The position numbers and the translations under genes are program-made. From contig CM055094.1 of NCBI GenBank assembly GCA_029204225.1, positions 7,177,143-7,241,142 of the forward strand: a stretch of 64,000 nt of DNA, given 5' to 3'. Below, piece after piece: positions 24,401-37,460 of this stretch. The notes beneath the pieces are model-generated. The model was not told where the DNA came from and made no database searches. It saw only the letters and a program-made list of their open reading frames with translations. The DNA comes from Diphasiastrum complanatum (lineage: Eukaryota; Streptophyta; Lycopodiopsida; Lycopodiales; Lycopodiaceae). How positions within the stretch are numbered: position 1 is the first letter of the stretch; each line of letters begins with the position of its first letter.

Positions 24401-27400
24401 ATTAGTCACGACCTTTTAAGCTCTACCTTTAAGCTTACAGCAAAAGCAGCGTATGACTGCAGCCCAATTAGCTCAGCTGCAGCTTATTAATCTCATTCTT
24501 GTCCAAGAGTTAGGAGAAAATTGGAGTATGAACATATTTGACTGTTTTTTGCTATTGCACGTATTGAATCTAGATAAGCCTTTTTGGCCTATTTTGGCTG
24601 GCGTACTTAATCTGCTTATACTTCTCCGTTGATCTCTATGGCTGAAGTGTGATTTTTCGCAGGATCATATCTCATTTTTTAAATTATTGCTGTAAGAATC
24701 ATAGATAAGAGTAGAATGTTGGCCATGTTTAAAGTCCAAAACAACAATGATTCTATTCAAAAAATATGCTTTGTGAACTTCTGCATTTTATACAGTATTA
24801 TACAGCTGTTTCAAATTGTAATTATCATCTGTAATCTGTAGTATTCGAACCAGTATATGCACTTGACTTTTGTAAGGCACAAATATTTCAAAATGAAAAA
24901 ATACGATTGATTGTCATGATTGAAAACTCGACTCAAGAGTGACAATTTGCCAAGCTAGCTGGTGCTTCTTTCATTTAATTGTGCTTGCCATTCCTGGCAT
25001 TTGAGCTGTTAGATGGGTAGGGAATACGAGGGATCAACATTTCATGCTTTGTTAATTCAGCTGAACTCTAGGATCATCTTGCCAGGTCCCGCTCACATAA
25101 AGAGACATTATGCTCACTGGAAAGAGCTTATGAACGGAAAGTTTTTTACAGTTTTGTGGAATTATTTAAGGTCTGATTTTTCATTCAACATTGCATTTGC
25201 AGTGTAAATTTTGTTTGTGCATAATTTTTTCTGCATAAAAGGTAGAAAGCATCAGCAACCCTTTCATGTGTGCAGACAAGATATACGTGGTTGGAGGTAG
25301 AAACACTAGCGTGGATGGTGATGCGGCACTAGTAAAATCTACTTTTATTTATGACATTGCAAGCAATCATTGGAGCATTGGACCTGAGCAGAATGACTAT
25401 CATGGAGACACTTGTGCTACTAGCCTTTATGGCAAGGTATTGCATCTTGTTTCAGCCTGATCAAATGTAAATGTTATATCTTTGCATTTTCAAAATTTTT
25501 TATTTGAAAAGTGGTTCTTTGCATAGGATTTTCTGTTCAGTTATGTGAAGTCATGCAGCCTGTTCTGCTATGATAACTCGTCTGGCTACAGGAGATCCTA
25601 TAGGTAGGTGATACTTTCAAGTTTGCAAGCAGAATAAGACATCCCTGTAAATCTAAGATTTCTTTCTTTATAATCTCTTTCCCACATGGATGGGGCTTTT
25701 ACCTGCTCCAAGCTTCAGGCAGCAATAATAACCACACTATTATCAGATGAAGCATTAAAACTTCCAGCTCTTTTGTCATTTGAAACGAAACATCTTTGTG
25801 AAGATCCAATCATGGTCCCGTTATAAAGTGGAGCATGTGATATGAGACCGTGCTCACGAGCATAGTTACCTGTAGATTCGAATCAGGTTGATGCGAATCT
25901 ACTCAAATTTGAATTTCCAAGATAAATTGTATGATAGAAAATGGTTAAAAAAAGCTAACATTAACGCGGCAATAATTGATCATTTTCAAAAAAAGAGGTT
26001 TAAAAGAATTACTATTCTAATCAGTTTGGAGGGCTTCGAATTATGATTGCTTGTTACTAAACCAAGGAGAAATTCAACACCTGAGCTGCTTTTATTACTG
26101 GGTTATTACTAGTGAGGACTGAGAATATATTCGTGTCTGATAGCTATTATTAGTGAGGTCTGTGAATATATTCATATTTGATACCTCCACATAGACAAGC
26201 AACTGAGTCACATCATAGCAAACACTCACCAAAGGTGCATTACTGGGAGGTCAAGGTGGGATATAATGAAGGAATTTCATGAAGGAATGATGATGCACAA
26301 GTGGCACCGATTGGGCAACGTCCTATTGATTAGACTAATGAGCTTACTTGACTGGGCTTAGATTGATCTCTGGGAGCTCTGACTCTCACATGCTTGTGAA
26401 GTTCTATTGCATGCAAAATTGTACTTTTAAAACCACGCAATTCTTAAGCTAGTACGCTAAGTTTTCACTAGGACCAATTGACAATCAAAGATTGCTATGA
26501 ACTTCTAGAAAATTTTAGCAAGAAATAATTTTTGATGACTTTGCTGTGGCTGTAATCCCATGCAGTTGATTTCCGTACAGAAGTTGTTATCCATGCAACA
26601 GTTACAATAGAGAGAAATCGGAATGTTTGTATATCCTGCAAATATGCCAGGAATAAAGATATCCAAATGGAGAGAGAAATGGTTGATTTCGGTGCACAAA
26701 ATTCATTAAAAAATGATCCTGGCTGGTCCATACAAGAATGTACTATTCATACCGAGGCTATAAATAAATCATATATTCAGCAGAACTTTAGATCCTTACA
26801 GTAGGTGGAAATGAAGAAAAAGTGATGCTTTCTGGAGGAATTGATCATGACGAGTTCTTGCCACAAGCAAAATGACAAATAGCCTAAAATAGAGCAAGCA
26901 TGAGGAAGTAGACTCTATCATTCTCTTTTTTTTTTCTTTTACCCCTACTCTAGAGATGTAGAGTGAATAATGGAAGATGGATTGCTCCAACTCTTGGTCT
27001 TTCGCCCTTTCCATTTGATCCATCGTTGCCTTGCTGAATCCCATATATTTCATTTTTCTCCCCGACCATCCCATTTTTGCATGTCCATTGCTTGTGATCC
27101 CATCTTGCCTTGTACATGTGCTTCCTTGTCCTATGATAGTGTCCAAATTCATAGTATCACAATTCACAACTAAAATACAAACAATATAAGCAAAAACTCA
27201 CTTTGTGGATCTCTCTACACATTAGGAATTAATAACTCCTAGTAAATGATGGCCCCTTATTACAGAACCGTAATGGATACCCGTAGCTTATTCTGGCCAT
27301 CTCTAAACATCTTAGTTGTCACTGCCTGCTCCGCGCTTCCATCGAGCCAGCGGCCCTGCCCATTATGTCAAGTTTGTTACCTGTGACCTTCCATTGACTG

Positions 27401-29445
27401 CAGAATGCCACGTGGCCTTTTGAGATTGGATAAGATAAATCCAAGTGCTCATTACAGTTCATAAAGGTCATGTGAAAAAAAGCCCTGGGTACCCATTATG
27501 CAGTGGAAGGTATCGGGCAGAGGCCATTCTGCCCAGTTCGAATTTCCAGAATTTTTTAGGCTTGGCCCATCCGAGCCTCGCCCAAAAATTCTGGAAATCC
27601 TTACCGGGCAGAATGGCCTCTGTCCGGCCCCTTCCATAATACGTACATGACAGTCGTCCGTCGTCATACGACTTTTATCATAATGTTTGTATTTTTGCCT
27701 CTCTCTATTCTTGCATGGGAAGATGCTGTACTCCGGGTTAGAAAACAAGGATAAACGATGAGTGGAGGATACTTTCTCTATCCATGCGGCATGGCTTACC
27801 ATCTGCAGCATGGTTTCATTTAGAGGGCCTGCGAGAAAATTCCTGGCATCATACCTAGGAGTCAAGTGAACCACACCCTATCCATTTTGTTGGTCGACAC
27901 TGATGTCCCTTTAAAAAATTCAGTAATGCAAGTGACTATACGCTATTTACGGAATTAGATTGTGAAGATAAGCTTGCCAAGGTAGCGGCACATCAGAGCA
28001 AGCTTCCTCAAAGCTACATAATAATTGGTCAGTGACATCTAAGGGTGGCCATTACGCTAGGACATTCAGTTGGAAAGTTTGCACTTGCATCCTGATTAGA
28101 TAACTTCTTACCAACTTTCCACAGGCGTAGAAACTGGCTCAATGTCACAGATCTTGAAGAGTCTTAGAATTTTATTCACATACTTCGTTTGCGTGTGTGC
28201 AATGCCATCATGTCTTTCCTAAATTTCCACTCCCAAACAATAGTGCATCAATCTAAGGTCAGTCCTATCAAACCTGGAAGATAAATCTTTCTGAATCGCA
28301 CTAATCAAATGCTCATCATTACCTGTGATTTTGAGGTCGTCTACATATAGCACGATCAGTGTGATGCTAGAGTCACGAGCAAAGTAGTAAAGATTGAAAT
28401 ATAAGGAAGTGCATATCAAATTCTAGATAGGAGATATTTGTCGAAGTGGCTATACCAAGCACGAGGTGCTTGTTTCACTCCATACAAGGCCTTCTTCAAT
28501 TTACATATTGTCTTCCATGCCTTATATCACAAAACCACGTGGTTGTTCCATATACACTTCTTTTTCAAGCTTACCATTCAAAAAGGCAGACTTTTCGTCC
28601 ATTTGATGTAGATTCCATCCAAACAATGCCGCCAAGGCGATAACCATATGTAGTGTATTCCACTGGGCTATGGGAGTGAATGTCTCCTTGTAGTCAATGC
28701 CCTTACTCTGCACGTATCCCTTCTCTACAAGTCTTGCCTTATGTTTTGCGAGAGTTCCATCGACATTATACTTCGTCCTATCTACCTTCTTGCCCTCTGG
28801 AAGATCCACTATCTCCCAAGTGTCATGGCGTTTGATGAAATTGATCTCTCTTGCATTGCTTTTTCCCAAATCTCTTGATCCTCGGCCTCCTCAAAGCAAG
28901 AGAGCTCAATAGATTGACTATGTTGCTCATGAGTGCAAGATTAACGTGAAATCTATCAAGTTTCATATTCTCCCTCCCTCATGGAATGTTGTAGCTCTCC
29001 CTCTTTGCTAGACTCGGCAACCTTGCCCTCCTTGTCATCCATGAGCTTTGTGTACCATTTAGGTAGCTTAAGTTGAAGCGATCCACGGCGAGGGGAATAC
29101 GTGTCCCAAGGTGCATCCTTTTTCTTCCTCTTATCACCTGAAACTTTGGTTTTTTCCGATCCAATAGGTTTGTTCTTGACTCTCCATCTTGTCTCCACAA
29201 TTGGAGGAGTGCCACTTCGGCTCATGACCGATTCAAATCAGCCGATCAAATCAGCCCAATTCAACTGGTTCAAACCAATTCAAACGCCCATCTAGAAACC
29301 GAAATGGCCGAATCGGTCAAGTTGCAATTTTTTTTGGTTTTAAGGTATCCAAGCATGAGTTCAAGATCTATATTATGTATACATAGTACATAGTACATAC
29401 ATTGTACGTTAAGCATTCAAGTAATTTTTCCTAGCTTTTACAATT

Positions 29446-29507
<62 letters not shown>

Positions 29508-32500
29508 TTATGTCCATGTCCTGTATAAGGGAATCGGAATAATTCCTGACGTGGATAGCCGGTCACTCCAGTTGTATGTGATTATTAGTTATGCTACGTC
29601 ATTCCGGACGTGGTCGTGTCAAGTAATTAATAATCATATGAGGGCCCAGACCTATAATTGGACATAGGAGCACATGCATAGTGAAGACTACTTTAATGCA
29701 AGAATAGGAGGTCAATAGCTCAATTTAGGTTGCATGGGAGTCCTAGGGGGAATATTCTCTCTCTCTTGGGGAGGATATATCCATTTGAAAACTTGCCCAT
29801 CCTCCTATTGTGAATTCAGATTCTTGAGCCAGTTTCTCCTCCCCTCTCTTGTGTTCTTCACTATGGCTTGGGGGCTAGGTCCAGGAGGAAACTTCATGAG
29901 GGATGTAGGTTTGGATGGGTGGTTTTGCTTCACAGGTGTCCTCTTGGTTGTTTTGCAACAGGATCTAGTCAGATCTTCATAAGGCGATCATAACAGTGGT
30001 ATCAGAGCTATGGATTTGCATCAATCAGAAGGTGGAGCTACTTCTTGTATTTTCTCAGTTTTTGTGGATTTCTCCTTGCATGTTACTTCCAGGTGGTGGA
30101 ATTGATCTCCAAGTAGGTGGCTTCTCTAAATTTGGTGTACTTTCAGCCTAAAGATCATAATTATGGGGTTTCTCCATAGTTTTTGTTGGAAATCAAAGGA
30201 TTTTTGATGATTTTAGTGAATTTTTCACCTAGAATTGAAGTTTTTTGCTTGGAATTGATCATAGGTACTGGTGTAGTGCGTTTTTTTTTTTTTGAATTGA
30301 AGTTTGGAAGTCCGAGGAATGCACTGTGTAGTGTTGAGTGTGCGCACTTGTCACTGTGCAGGTATATACTCATATTTCTAGCCTCTAGGCAAATACGGGC
30401 CATGGCATCTGCCATCAATTTTAACTTTTTCCTTTGGTGTATGTTGTAGCAATGATCAATCAATTGTGAAACATTTGAAATTTAGATTTTTAAACCTATT
30501 CAAACCTTTAACCTTGGTCATATGACTCAATGCTCATGAGAGTCCTTAATTTTGAATCTATGACATTATACAATGTACATATGTGGTTAGTAATAAGTAG
30601 TTAGTAATTACTACTAACTAGTATCATGTATGATAGTTCAAGTTATGGTTGTTACTTTCGAAATTCGAACTGAGTCCCCAGTCTTGAGTCCTGAGTCCCG
30701 AGTCCTCCTGAGTCCTATACACTCAGTAGTGAGTCTTGACTCTAGTCTCCTTCTGAGTCCTAACTCCTGACTCATTGCTCAGGAGTTCCTTTGTCAATGC
30801 TCACTACTCAAGGCCAGGATTGTACAGTCACCAATGTAACCTGTTTAATGTTAGAACTTACTAGTCCCCATCGGTTGGAATCGCCCGATTCGAATCTGTT
30901 GGTAACCTTGCCCTTTGCAAACAGACAACTTCCTATATTATCCAAATTGGGTAGACCTATCATCATCTTGAGCTGCGAAGCAGCCTCAAGCTTTTGAAGT
31001 TCAGATGCCCTAGAGTTCTATGCCACAAGTTGCTTTGAGATGTTGACATTGATGACAATACATTGCACTTTGTGACTACAACATTCAACTTGTACAAACC
31101 ACAAGTCTTATCACGAAAACCATCAACAATCACCTTGAAACCCTGTTTCACATCCTTGGTTTGAATTTTTTGTTGTTGAATTCTCCTTTCAGTTAGAAAT
31201 CAGTTTTGATCTGATTCGTATCAGTCGGGCACTGGTCCCGTAGCCGGCTACTTGGGTTAGCCGAATAGCCACACGTAGGGAAAATTAGTCTGTACAGTAT
31301 ATTTTGACGACATTTGCTATACTCAGGGGCATGTCTTGGGTTTGTCAGTCTTTTAGCCCATGTTGGGCCTATTAGTTAGATAGGTTCCTATTTCAGTGTG
31401 TTGACACTTGTCGAGCCCGTGCATGTTGGGGCTTTTACTATATGTACAATTTTCTCTTTGTAATCTATAACTTTTGCTGTGCCATCTTTGAGAGCTTGTG
31501 AGGAGTGGCTATGGTGATTGATTGATGTGCTCTGCATACTGCGCTAGATCCTAATGGAATTTTAACTTGGTATCAGAGCGGCAGCCTTTTGGCACAACGG
31601 GGCTTGCAAGGAATTTGCAAAGAGCAGTGAAAGAGCCATAGCAATTTACATTGTTAGATTGGGTGGAAATCTGAAAAAATTACGGATTTTCAGCTTTCGA
31701 GGTGTATTGACCCGATTTCTCTAAAAAACGGACTGTTTGTAGTCAATTGGGTAGCAATCGACGAGCTGTAAATTTGATTACAGAGCTTGAGGTAGGGCGA
31801 CCTCAGCCAGGTAGGCAGCTGCAAGTGAAAGCTTAGGACAACCCTGAGAAATGCCCAAGAACCTCTCTTTCCTTGAGGCTAGGGTTTACAGACGATAAAC
31901 CGTGGATTTCTCTCTGTATGTGACAGATTTTGGAGCTGTCCTTGTAGACAGCCACGACTGGTCGTGGAGGGATGGCGCAGTTGGAGCGGATTCAAATGAT
32001 GCAGCCAAGCCATAGCTAGAATGGAGGAGAAAAGAAAGGAAGAGACGGCCGTGGAGAAGCTTGCGGGTGGGGCCGCGCACCCCCAGTGCAATTGGATTCA
32101 TAGTGTAAATGAGTGTCCAGTGGCCGTGAGAGACGGGTTCCTTGCACGGAGTCGTTCTCCCTTGTTGGATCAGATTCCAATGAAATCAATGGTCGAGATT
32201 AAACTCGTGAGAGCCGTGGGATGAAGATGGGCCATTGGGATATGGTTGAAAGAAGGTTTGAAGCTTTGAAGGGGTCCGAAGGGCCCTTGGGCCTTCAACT
32301 TCTTTAAAAATCTATAATGAAATGGCTAAAGGGACTCGAAGGGCATGAAATGCTCTTTCTTCATTAAAAATTTTCAGAATGAAAATGCAGTTCATTTTTG
32401 CAAGGAAAATAGCTAAAGGCAATCTTTGGCTAGAAGGCACCGTTTTTGGCCATCCTTGAGCCAAAATGACCCCTGAAACTGGCTGCTCAGAGCCAGCGGA

Positions 32501-32760
32501 CAGAGCGATGTCACCGAGCAGGGAGAAACGCATTTCGGGGAGTTTCCATCACTATTCCATCGAGGGGAGTCCGGGATGGGCTACAATCGATATTTGGGGA
32601 CCGTAGGGCCAAATTTGGGGCTAATCTTGGCTGGTGAAATCTGCTACAAGGCGGTACAATGAGGCATTATCGCTTCGAAATCATTATTGCTTACTTCTGA
32701 CAAGGTAACAGGGTGTTTGGAAGCGGTAAATGCGGTATGGAGGCGAATGATAGCGGAATT

Positions 32761-32833
<73 letters not shown>

Positions 32834-35800
32834 CATTCACATAGTTCCTCTTGCTTAAGCAAGACCAAAACCTTTGAAACCTTTATTCATAAGCTAACAA
32901 GGTAAATATAGATGAAAAGCAAAATACAGTACGTAAAAAAAACATCGTAAAGCAAAACTCATTTCAAGACATCCAGCTAGTACCTGCCACCATCCCACAA
33001 CACAAAGTTGTGTGAGGAAGATAGGTGTCAACATTGAATGTCAGTTGTTATCCATGTACAAAACAAGCTTTACTATTTCATTGCATGATTAGAATTTAAA
33101 AATCATAGTCCATTCTTCCCATTCATATAAGGAATCTAGTGATAGGCCAAACCGGTCTTTGACCGTATCAAGGTAGATGCCATGCTGATCAGTATGTGCG
33201 GTATTGGTCCTTATCAATTAGTAAATTTCATGGATAGGTACTTGAAAGTTAATCGTACAAAGATTCGCATTAGCAAATAGGATGAGCAAGGACACGCATG
33301 CAGAGGTATTAGGGAAAATCCATGCCATTCTAATCCTCGTGACTATTGAAAGTAATGAGTCGTGCACTGGTGTCAAGACTCCTGAGCATATCCATGCTTT
33401 CCAAGATCATACAAGCTCAAGTCCTACTTTTATGATATATTAACCTAAACGGGTACTTATGACAAGTCACATAGTAGTTGAGCTGAATTCAAGGACATTA
33501 GAGTTGGCTAGTACATTCAAACAACGGTATTAGGGCAAATCTATGCCATATTAATCCATGTGATTGTTAAGACTCTTGCACAAATCCATGCTTTCAAGAG
33601 GACCTAAGCCAAGAATCTAGTTTTAGATCTTAATGTGTGTTTAGCTTGACTTTTAGTAGAGTGGAGACATGGTCGGGGTTTTCATTAGATTGGTTATGAT
33701 ATGTGAAAAGTTATGAGCAAGTGATATAGTGTGAGAAAGTAGAAAAATATGTGTCTCTATGAAGATAAGTATGGTCTTTTAAGAGTTTACTGATCAAAAT
33801 GCATTGTAACCTTACCTCAGTATCGAAGTGTGATTAAAGTATGGAAGCTCATACCTGAATAGTCGTAGTAAGCTCTCTTGTGATGATGTCATGGTTCTTT
33901 CACAGAGTATGTTTTTCTTTGAAGGTCAAAAGCAGAAAAACGTTTGAGTCTTTGTTATCTCTTTAAGAAAACAACAAGTCTAGACTTCTTTCGGAGTATG
34001 GAGCTAAGTTCTATGCTTTGTATTATCGTATCCTAGTGAGCAATTGATAAGAAAAGACATTTGAAAGAGTAGTGTGGTAACTCCATATAGTGAGGATCAA
34101 GAGAAGTAAATAGCAAGAAAATTTAAACCATTAAATGTACTATGGATATATGAATTTTAAATTGTTTGATACATCCAGATCAAAGATGGACACCTAGACC
34201 TAGACAGATTATAGAAGTGATTGGGCCCTTAAAGTCATGCAAGGCGATATGAGATCCCTTTGATTCTCTTTTGGGGACTTGGGGCCCAAAAAAAGAGAGT
34301 TGAAAAGTCTACATTTCAAACATGTTTGACATTCGAACTCATTTGAAGGTAACAATGATGAAACCTTATTATGCCTCTGTCAAGATTCCTTGCTCTCATT
34401 TAATCATCGTTATAACCTTATTGATGCCCCTCGTATGTAGACAACTTTGTAGGACTGTAATGGACCTTCTAGGAACCATAGATTGGGTCAATGACAAAGC
34501 ACCCAATTCACGAGTCCTTGGGACTCAAGTCAGTCTAAAAGCATGTATTGAAAAATAAAAACGTGACTCTTTAAGGCATTTAATGGAGCCAATGCTCAAA
34601 ATAATAATCAATAATTTCTCAAAGGGTAGTACAGAACATAGTTGCCCATTCCAAAACTGGATGCGATTTGGAACGAGCCTTGAATTATTTTTTTTAGTAT
34701 GTATCGTTTCAATTAGTGGAGTGTATTGTACGGAAGGTACAATACGTTCCGACCGTTTCGGTCGAAATGGGTTTCGCAGGTATAGACTATAGACCCAAGA
34801 TGAATAGTGCTATTGTATCGTAACTTAGAATATGGCACCCACATTCTCACTTCGAAGTCCATAATTGGTGAAAGCAACACAAATTTGCTGAAAATTTTGG
34901 AATTACTGCAGAAGAAGATTTATAATATGCTTGAAATATCAAATATACCAAAAATCTTAAGGACAAAGTCTGTATTTACTCTCAAACAATCACATGCCAA
35001 ATGATGAGACATCCAGTCCATTTATACCTACTGATGGGCCAGTCAGCAATTAGGGTTCAGTGGCTCAAATCTTAGTAAGTTTGGGAGTTCATACGTAAGG
35101 CTTAGATGGTCTCAGATGGTCAAATGTTACAAATATGATGGGCCCAAAGTATAATCTTTGAAATGGAATTCATAATCCACACCAAAATAAAAACATAAGG
35201 GCCAACACATAATTTTTAGTAATATTAATGTAAAAATGAGAATGGGGTTTGTATGTCTAGGGTTTTCTTTTGGCTTCTGAGGAGTAAATGCATATTAGCT
35301 GATAGATCCTGGACATTTCCATGCATGGATCATAGGAACATGCCTTTTTCCTAAATTTAGACTGCTTGTCTTTATATAAAGGAAATGTGATTCATTCACA
35401 AAGTTAGAGACTCTAGTTCTTGGAAGTGCACTTCGGGTTTTAAGTTCCACAAAGCTACCGTACGCTAGGTTACTGGCAATCTGCTCCTACTTGAATATGT
35501 TCCAGTGCACTTGAAGTCTGGAATAGCTGGTATATAGTTTTGATGCTCGGGATAATGTAAGCATTTCATGCAAAAATAGGATTACATGGTCATACACGGT
35601 TCATAATTAGGACACTATGGGTCAGCTTTTTAGGAGTCAGCGTAATTTTCTGTCCTTGACCTTTGAGATGGTTGCCAATTTTGCTGGATCGGTGTAATGT
35701 CATTCTTCCTTCGGAATTGATGTTAGGTGTGTCGTTGGTTGGTTGTTTTTCTTCTGCCCTTCTTTCACGACTGATGTTGTACTCATTTCATTTACTTTGT

Positions 35801-37460
35801 GGCATTGGCCAGGTATACATGATCGGAGGATACGGTTTCAACTATGTACAACTAAATACCACTGAAGTTTATGATCCCATGCAAAAGACCTGGTCAAGAA
35901 TTCCTAGCATGCCAACACCACGAGGTGACCTTATGTGCACGACTTTGGATGGAGAAGTCTATGTTCTGGGAGGTTACTTTGTAAGCTAGTTTCCTTTCTT
36001 CCTTTTGAGCTACTTGACATTGTGCTCTAATTACTGCTTAATTGACAAATAAGTGTGTGAAATGCGAAATGCTGTGTACATCCTCAACTGTAGACAAAGG
36101 ATTCTACACAAATAAGAGGACCCTCTTTTCTTTACATCCGTAGTTTTGATTGTTAAAGATATTGCCCTATGCATGCGCAGGATCCTACAAACACCAACAT
36201 GAATGCCTTTTCCAGCAAAATGGAGTCTTTCAATCCAAACACAAGCATCTGGACAACTAGACCAGATCTTCTTACACCCAGGGGAGATGCGGTCTGTACT
36301 CTCATGTTATGATCAACAATGAATAACATGCTTTATATTAGTTCTTGGAAATATTCCCATTAGTTCTTCATGCTGAAGCACTCCTAACAAGGCCTGTAGT
36401 GAGCTAGAAAAAGCATGATAGGAGTGAATGTCTTCACAGCCATTCTTGCCATGGGTATCTGAAACTTAGGGAAAGTTTAAAACTGAAGCCTTTTAAGTTC
36501 GTTTTTGTGAGAATATTTCTTCTGAGTTGCGAGTTGATTTGTTGAGAAGATACTCATATTATGGATTGCTTTCTGAAATAACCACCATCATATTCTTTTT
36601 CTTTTTCCATATGTATTGCTTTTCAGTTCTATAACTATTTTTCTTTTCGGTTCAATTTGTTTTTTAACCTACCTGAAGAGTAGCCAATAGAATAAGATTG
36701 GCCTGATACTTGCTTCTGACATTTTGGTTGATCAAGAATGGTATAATTGAGGTATTGTAGTGCCCATTCATTGCTTTTGAAAAATTGACCAATAGAGAAT
36801 CTCATTGGTCTTCTTGCTTTCTCAACGTTAACTTGTATATACCATCCTAAAACAAAAGGTTGCTTGCACAAGACTGTTAAGGTTGCCTCTTTAGCTTATA
36901 ACATATTCTATCAACTTTCTATTCTGAATGTTTTGGCAGGTGGTTGTAATACTGCCTGGAGACAAAATGATGCTTGTTGGAGGTGAAGGTCATTATTTAG
37001 ATGATTCAGCTTTGAAGTATCCAAAACATGTTAATGAGGTATCACTGAGCATCTTGAATGTGAAAAGACTGATGCTATTGACTGGTCTGTACAGATTTTG
37101 TGTGAATGTGTTTTCGCTGCTGTATGTTCATAATATAGAAAGTTTTTTCACCTCTGCTCATTTCATATATTGTGCTGACATATATCCCTATTTGTGTTAA
37201 ATTTTCAGGTCTATTATGCTGCAGACCAGACATGGGTACAAAAAGCAATGATACCAGATGCAAGATTCAGGTTTGCTGCAGCAACTGCAGGCGGCCTTGC
37301 CTTTGTGTTTGGAGGAGCGGATGTCTGCCTGGACCGATTGGTTTGCCCTGCAACCAACTCAACATCAGTTTTCTTAGATGTGGATCACCCACATGTGTAC
37401 ATCTACTTAAAAAATGAAGCCTATAATGACAATGCAGCTCTTACAACCTATCCCTTGTAA
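21401..37460 (+). CDS. Type II membrane kelch-repeat protein, seven exons, 414 aa
   Basis: Exons inferred from frame continuity and GT-AG sites: 21401-21668, 23448-23633, 25276-25436, 35813-35980, 36181-36291, 36940-37038, 37209-37460. Intron phases are 1, 1, 0, 0, 0, 0, and every junction restores a kelch-like sequence (for example LLD/NKIYVVGG and [11 protein letters not shown]). The protein has a short cytosolic N-terminus and a signal-anchor at about residues 30-51 ([20 protein letters not shown]). About five to six kelch blades follow, with [38 protein letters not shown] and FVFGGAD, so a beta-propeller is expected. Eight N-x-S/T sequons lie after the anchor, which suggests a lumenal or extracellular propeller. 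Intron 3 is 10.4 kb and full of transposons. I know no precise orthologue; substrate or partner is unknown. Confidence 0.85.
22025..22500. repeat. Degenerate tandem array in kelch intron 1
   Basis: Four related units start near 22030, 22181, 22295 and 22420 (periods about 151, 115 and 124 bp). Each has ATTGAGTTT, a TGCTCT/CGCTCC word, ATTTCATCTCC-like sequence, CCATTTGATT and TTAA(A/G)TTT. Divergence between units is high. Confidence 0.7.
27491..27645. mobile_element. Foldback or MITE-like inverted repeat in intron 3
   Basis: Arms of about 70 bp are nearly perfectly complementary: the left arm has CAGAGGCCATTCTGCCC and the right arm GGGCAGAATGGCCTCTG. A CCAGAATTTTT/AAAAATTCTGG pair lies near the centre (about 27565-27572). 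The ends are CATTATG on the left and CATAATACG on the right. The whole can form one long hairpin. No transposase is present and no target duplication is clear. Confidence 0.75.
28020..28960 (-). pseudogene. Copia reverse transcriptase fragment
   Basis: On the minus strand: [46 protein letters not shown]-like [25 protein letters not shown], then after stops the catalytic [13 protein letters not shown] and [10 protein letters not shown]. This is the standard order of a Copia RT. Stops and shifts lie near 28520, 28440 and 28215. Confidence 0.85.
28960..29230 (-). pseudogene. Copia integrase-RT linker
   Basis: This is a basic, low-complexity frame ([18 protein letters not shown], then Lys-rich sequence) just upstream of the RT on the same strand. 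It is where Copia polyproteins carry the variable Arg/Ser/Pro-rich linker after integrase. The assignment rests mainly on position. Confidence 0.55.
29449..29505. repeat. (GA)n microsatellite
   Basis: About 28 GA units end exactly where the chromovirus LTR begins, so the LTR inserted into or beside the repeat. Confidence 0.95.
29506..29995 (+). mobile_element. Chromovirus 5' LTR, 490 bp
   Basis: It begins TGTTATGTCCATGTCC and ends ATAACA, followed by a primer-binding site. It matches the LTR at 49452-49917 along its length, including CCTGTATAAGGGA near the start, ATGGCTTGGGGG near the middle and the GGCGATC end. No gag follows, so the element is truncated. It lies in kelch intron 3 and splits the minus-strand Copia fragment. 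Confidence 0.8.
29997..30008 (+). promoter_or_regulatory. Primer-binding site of the chromovirus element
   Basis: TGGTATCAGAGC follows the LTR terminus after one base. It is the initiator Met-tRNA complement. Confidence 0.85.
30669..30790. repeat. Degenerate GAGTCCT short tandem repeat
   Basis: GAGTCC, GAGTCCT and CTGAGTCC-like words recur about ten times in irregular spacing over 120 bp. No coding meaning. Confidence 0.7.
30830..31160 (-). pseudogene. Copia gag-pre-integrase fragment
   Basis: The minus-strand frame reads [17 protein letters not shown], then [18 protein letters not shown], the diagnostic pre-integrase zinc-binding region (H-H-C-C finger start) of Copia polyproteins. A degraded [13 protein letters not shown] follows after a stop. 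Same strand as the RT at 28.0-29.0 kb and in the right order, so both likely come from one element split by later insertions. Confidence 0.75.
31168..31566 (+). mobile_element. Orphan LTR, about 400 bp
   Basis: The right end is fixed by the primer-binding site at 31567. The left end, at about 31168 (TGTTGTTGAATTC), is a guess. A TATA-like CTATATGTAC with a CT-rich initiator lies near 31438. No gag or pol follows in the next 1 kb and no partner LTR is present. Confidence 0.6.
31567..31578 (+). promoter_or_regulatory. Primer-binding site of the orphan LTR
   Basis: TTGGTATCAGAGCGG is the canonical plant initiator Met-tRNA primer-binding site. Confidence 0.85.
32764..32831. repeat. (GA)n microsatellite
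   Basis: About 34 uninterrupted GA units. The apparent frames across it (poly Glu-Arg or Leu-Ser) are artefacts. Confidence 0.95.
33306..33645. repeat. Diverged duplication in intron 3, period about 225 bp
   Basis: GGTATTAGGG(A/C)AAATC(C/T)ATGCCAT at about 33306 and 33529 is followed in both by AATCC, a GTGA(C/T)TGTT-like word, ACTC and ATCCATGCTTTC. Two units, many differences. Confidence 0.55.

Larger units (their letters stand above)
25437..35812 (+). other. Kelch intron 3, 10.4 kb, transposon-filled
   Basis: The donor is AAG/GTATTG and the acceptor GGCCAG/GTATAC. Contents in order: about 2 kb of unremarkable AT-rich DNA; a foldback element at 27491; a minus-strand Copia fragment at 28.0-31.2 kb split by a chromovirus LTR; an orphan LTR with primer-binding site at 31.2-31.6 kb; a long GA repeat at 32.76 kb; a diverged duplication at 33.3-33.65 kb. 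The remainder, including 33.65-35.8 kb, shows nothing recognisable. Confidence 0.75.

Noticed and set aside
32644-32905. Poly Leu-Ser and Arg-Glu frames
   Set aside because: They translate the GA microsatellite at 32764-32831.
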